Below are positions 20,301 through 23,959 of a DNA stretch of 23,959 nt, piece after piece. Location: the NCBI GenBank assembly GCA_963798795.1, contig CAWCUZ010000008.1:1-23959 (forward strand), in the 5' to 3' direction. A model generated the notes under the pieces. It saw nothing but the letters and a program-made list of their open reading frames with translations. It made no database searches and had not been told where the DNA came from. A program made the position numbers and the translations under genes. The DNA is from CAWCUZ01 sp963798795. GTDB lineage: Bacteria; Acidobacteriota; Vicinamibacteria; Vicinamibacterales; SCN-69-37. Numbering within the stretch: position 1 is the stretch's first letter; each line of letters begins with the position of its first letter.

Positions 20301-22665
20301 ATGAACGCAACGCCAGGGTCCGCGGCCTACATCGATCCGGTCTGCGGCATGCAGGTTCAGGAGGAAGCGGCCCATCGACTCGAACACGCTGGGCAGACCT
20401 TCCGGTTCTGCAGCGCGGGGTGCCTCGCGAAGTTCCGCGCGAATCCGGGTCGCTACCAGAAGAAGCCCGAGGCGCCCCAGCGCCCACCGGGCCACTCTTG
20501 ACCCCGTCGGCGGGTGAGGGTGCGGTCTACACCTGCCCGATGCATCCGGAGATCGTCAGCGATCGGCCGGGGACTGCCCGATCTGCGGCATGGCTCTGGA
20601 GCCCGCGATGGCCTCGGCTGACGAGGAAGAGAACGCCGAGCTGACGGACATGACGCGCCGTTTCTGGATCAGCGCGGCGCTGTCGGCGCCGTTGCTGCTG
20701 CTGGCGATGGCCGAGATGTTCCGGGACCAGGCGCTGGAGCGGCCTTGCGCCAGCGCGTGCTCGAGTGTTCGTCCAGCTTGCGCTGGCGACGCCGGTCGTG
20801 CTGTGGGGCGCGGCGGCCGTTCTTCGTGCGGGCGTGGCGTTCGCTGGGGAACCGCAGCCCGAACATGTTCACGCTGATCGGCCTCGGGGTCGGCGTCGCG
20901 TATCTATACAGTCTGGTCGCCGCGCTGGCGCCTGGCCTTTTTCCGGCTTCGATGCGGGATGCGGCGGACAGGTCTCCGTGTACTTCGAGACCTCCGCGTG
21001 ATCGTCACGCTGGTGCTGCTGGGGCAGGTGCTGGAGCTGCGCGCGCGCAGCCGGACGGGCGCGGCCATCCGGGCGTTGCTGGGGCTGGCGCCCAAGACGG
21101 CGCGCCGCGTGCGGCCGGATGGCACGGACGAGGACGTGCCGCTGGACGAGGTGGTGCCGGGCGACCGGCTGCGCGTGCGCCCCGGCGAGAAGATTCCGGT
21201 CGACGGCGTCGTGCTGGAGGGCTCGAGCGCCGTCGACGAATCGATGGTCACCGGCGAGCCGATGCCGGTCGGAAAGAGTCGTCGGCGACCCGCGTCATCG
21301 GCGCCACGGTCAACGGCACGGGATCGCTGGTGATGCAGGCCGAGAGGGTCGGCTCCGAAACGTTGCTGGCCCGGATCGTGCAGATGGTGGCCGAGGCGCA
21401 GCGCAGCCGTGCGCCCATCCAGAAGCTGGCCGACGAGGTCTCGGGCTTTTTCGTGCCCGCGGTCGTGCTGGCCGCGCTGGCGACCTTCGTCGTCTGGGCG
21501 CTTGTCGGTCCCGAGCCGCGTCTGGCGCACGCGCTGCGTCAACGCGATCGCCGTGCTGATCATCGCCTGTCCGTGCGCGCTGGGCCTGGCGACGCCCGAT
21601 GTCGATCATGGTGGCGACCGGCCAAGGGCGCGACGATGGGCGTGCTGTTCAAGAACGCCGAGGCGATCGAGGTGCTGCGCGAGGTCGACACGCTGGTGGT
21701 CGACAAGACCGGCACGCTGACGCGAGGGCAAGCCCGAGCTGGTCACGGTCTGAGCCCACGCGCCGGCTGGGAGCGAGGACGACGTGCTGCGGCTTGCCGG
21801 CGGCGCTGGAGCGCGGGCAGCGAGCATCCGCTGGCGGCGGCCGATCGTTGCCGGCGCCGAGGAGCGCGGCGTCGAAGCTCTCGCACGGCGGACGGACTTC
21901 CAGTCCCTGACCGGCAGGGGCGTGCCGGGCAGCGTCGACGGGCGCAAGGTCGCTCTGGGCAACCGGCGCGCTGCTGGACGAGCGAGGACGATCGACGCGG
22001 ACCGCTTTGAGCGGAGCGGGCCGAGCACTGCGCGCGGAGGGCCAGACGGTCATGTTCGTGGCCGTGGACGGCCAGGCCGCCGGACTCCTCGGCGTGGCCG
22101 ATCCGATCAAGGAGACCACGCCCGAGGCGATGCGCCGCCTGCACGACGAGGGCCTGCGCATCGTGATGCTGACCGGCGACAGCCGCACGACCGCCGAGGC
22201 CGTGGCGCAGCCAGCTCGGGATCGACGAGGTGATCGCCGAGGTGCTTGCCCGACCAGAAGGCCGAGGCCATTCAAGCCGACTGCAGGCGGAGGGCCGCAA
22301 GGTCGCGATGGCGGGCGACGGCATCAACGACGCCCCGGCGCTGGCGCAGGCCGCAGGTCGGCATCGCCATGGGGACCGGCACGGACGTGGCCATGGAGAG
22401 CGCGGGCGTGACTCTGGTCAAGGGCGACCTGCGCGGCATCGTGCGGGCCCGCCGCCTGAGCCGCGCGACCGATGCGCGAACATCCGGCAGAATCTGTTCT
22501 TCGCGTTCGTCTACAACGTCGCTCGGCGTGCCGCTCGCCGGCGGGCGCTCTGTATCCCGCTTCGGCTGGTCTCTTGCTCAGCCCGATGATCGCCGCCGCG
22601 GCCATGAGCTTCAGCTCGGTGTCGGTGATCGGCAACGCGCTGCGGCTGCGGGGTCGCGGATCTAG
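20301..22665 (+). CDS. Cu(+)-type P1B ATPase with N-terminal YHS and heavy-metal-binding domains
   Basis: A copper-exporting inner-membrane pump of about 780 residues. The N-terminus has a YHS domain (IDPVCGMQV, FRFCSAGCLAKFRANPGRY) and then a heavy-metal-binding domain (YTCPMHPEIVSD, CPICGMALEP); no HMA CxxC ferredoxin-like domain is present. The TGA at 20499-20501 between them disappears when the missing third base of a Ser codon is allowed, so I read one gene. P-type motifs are SMVTGEPMPVGK, the ion site IIACPCALGLATP, the phosphorylated Asp in DKTGTLT, SEHPLAAA, MLTGDSRTTAE and AGDGINDAPALAQA. The last helices carry YN-GVPLAGG and AAAMSFSSVSVIGNALRL, the YN and MSxSS residues of the P1B-1 Cu(+) class. 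There are many frame breaks, mostly doubled third-position bases. The end at TAG 22665 is the best fit. Confidence 0.88.
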
Positions 22666-22733
22666 ACGCAGGTTGCGAGCGCCGGTGGCCGCATTTATTG
22701 CAGCGGACCGAACCGAGATGACTGTCACCACCG

Positions 22734-22740
22734 AAAGGAG
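22734..22740 (+). promoter_or_regulatory. ribosome binding site of the SpoIIAA-like protein
   Basis: AAAGGAG seven bases before the ATG at 22748, which fixes the start of the tandem SpoIIAA-like gene. Confidence 0.65.
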
Positions 22741-22747
22741 TACTGGA

Positions 22748-23507
22748 ATGATCGAGCAGCTCGAGCGGTTTGCCCCACGGAATCCAGGGCGTGAGGGCCA
22801 TCGGGAAGGTCTCGAGGAGTGACTACACGACGGTCCTCGAGCCCATGCTGGACGAGGCGCGCCGCGAGGGCCGACGCGTGTTGTTCCTCTACGAGATTGG
22901 CCCCGGTTTCGAGTCCTTCAGCCCGGGCGCGGCCTGGGAGGACGCGAAGGTTGGTTGCGCTCGATGCTGCAGTTCGACGGCTGTGCCGTCGTGACCGACA
23001 TTGGCTGGATCCGCGAGTCGACGCGCCTCGCGGGGTTCCTCATGCCGTGCGCGGTACGAGTGTTCGGGAACGCGGAGCGCGACAAGGCTGTCGCGTGGCT
23101 CGAGGGCATCAGGAGCGGGCCCGGGATCACGCATCGCCTGATTCCAGATCTCGGCGTGTTGGTGGTGGACGCAACGGCTCCCTTGCGGGCACAGGACTTC
23201 GACGCCCTGACCACCAGCGCCGACACGTGGATCGAAACCCATGGAGAACTGCACGGTCTTGTCGTTCACGCCCGTGAGTTCCCTGGCTGGGAGAATCTTG
23301 CCGGGTTCATGAGCCACCTGCGATTCATTCGTGAACATCACCGCAGGATCGGCAGAGTGGCGCTGGCGGTGGACAGCAAGCTCGCCACCCTCGCTCCGCG
23401 CATCGCGGAGCACTTCGTGAAGGCCGAGTTGAAGAGCGTTCGGCTACGGGGAGCTCGACGATGCCATCGCATGGGCGGGGGGCGTACGGGAGCCGTCACG
23501 GGGCTAG
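22748..23507 (+). CDS. tandem SpoIIAA-like (STAS/SEC14-fold) protein
   Basis: About 250 residues with two SpoIIAA-like domains (PF11964 type). The first runs from MIEQLER through HGIQGVRAIGKVSRSDYTTV, EPMLDEARREGRRVLFLYEI, SFSPGAAWEDAKVG, FDGCAVVTDIGWIRESTRLA and MPCAVRVF. The second runs from HRLIPDLGVLVVDATAPLRA through GELHGLVVHAREFPGWENLA, FIREHHRRIGRVALAVDSKL and APRIAEHFVKAELKS to FGYGELDDAIAWAGG. No catalytic residues are expected. Such proteins are linked to stress, lipid or membrane association, but the role is not established. Breaks at 22769-22772 (TTT plus G), near 22964 (third base of a Gly codon missing) and near 23440 are read through. The stop TAG at 23505-23507 is in the frame of the final block. 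Confidence 0.82.
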
Positions 23508-23959
23508 AAAGACCTGCGCCCGCGCTGGAACCGCCGCAGGGCTGAAGGGATGGTGGTGATGACGAGGACGACCGACGTCCGGGCAACGCGACGGAGCGTG
23601 CCGGTTTCCTTGGCGGTGAACCGCGCCGAGACGATCGCGCTTGGGGTTGCGGCCTGGAAGAGGCGGTCGTGCGCTCCGCCGCTCCGCTTCGAGAACGCGC
23701 GCCCTCGATCGAGTACGTGTGCCGGACGCGAGTTTTCAAACCCTGACCACAACGCGCAGCATGCTCCAGACTCCGCCACCACACCGCCACCGGCATGGAA
23801 GTTCGGGGCACCCATGGGCTGCCGTTTGATGGCACCCTTCGTGCGTGGCGAAGGGGATGCGGAAGTGGGCAATGGGGCGGCCGATGTCAATGCAGGCATC
23901 CGCTGGCGCGTTGGCGACGAGCCCGCGACCTGATCCGGTGGCGACAGGGACGATGTCTG
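23508..23959. other. terminal stretch without a supported gene
   Basis: Open frames exist on both strands (+ 23550-23933, - 23504-23899), but neither shows a family I recognise, a good ribosome site or hydrophobic segments. I see no tRNA, no clear terminator hairpin with a T-run, and no repeats. Either frame could be a partial or hypothetical gene running out of the window. Confidence 0.4.

Noticed and set aside
20301..20501. Independent 66-residue YHS protein
   Set aside because: The TGA at 20499-20501 vanishes if the missing third base of a Ser codon is restored, and the next residues are the metal-binding domain that normally follows YHS in these ATPases.
23504..23933. Overlapping open frames on both strands at the right end
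   Set aside because: Neither has a recognisable domain or ribosome site, so I did not call a gene.

Overview
The window comes from a high-GC, probably Gram-negative environmental bacterium. GC is roughly two thirds by eye and C/G-ending codons dominate. Pseudomonadota or Myxococcota would fit the gene families, but nothing here settles the phylum. Every gene except one insertion sequence reads on the + strand, and most neighbours overlap by ATGA or GTGA, so the layout is one long operon or two.

Layout. 212-3220: a glucoamylase-like protein, a short stand-alone GH94-type beta-sandwich protein, and a DUF2090 (aldolase-like) protein. 3217-11594: phosphoglucomutase, a short-form 6-phosphogluconate dehydrogenase, glucose-6-phosphate dehydrogenase, a HAD hydrolase, acetate kinase and phosphoketolase. 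11591-12020: the first 143 codons of a PMA-type proton-pumping ATPase, cut off by an IS3-family element (12021-13355, transposase on the - strand). 13365-14839: a small conserved membrane protein and an aquaporin. 14826-19708: transaldolase, glucose-6-phosphate isomerase and transketolase. 19705-20103: a HEAT-repeat protein. 20162-22665: a 41-residue membrane peptide and a Cu(+)-type P1B ATPase. 22748-23507: a tandem SpoIIAA-like protein. The last 450 bases hold no gene I can support.

How the genes work together. The enzymes outline a route from glucan through glucose phosphates to acetate. Glucan trimming and Pgm feed Glc-6-P. Zwf and Gnd give reductant and Ru5P. Tal, Tkt and Pgi interconvert F6P, X5P and the other sugar phosphates. 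Phosphoketolase splits X5P/F6P to acetyl-phosphate, and AckA makes ATP plus acetate. Lactonase, Rpe, Rpi and any phosphofructokinase are absent from the window. The downstream genes look like stress, copper and water-balance accessories.

Caution on the sequence. Nearly every gene carries single-base frameshifts, but they are not random. Most are one extra base that gives a synonymous third-position alternative (for example GCG followed by an extra C before the next codon), or a missing third base of a four-fold degenerate codon. This looks like strain polymorphism flattened into the consensus, not gene decay. CDS coordinates below therefore span from true start to true stop across such breaks.
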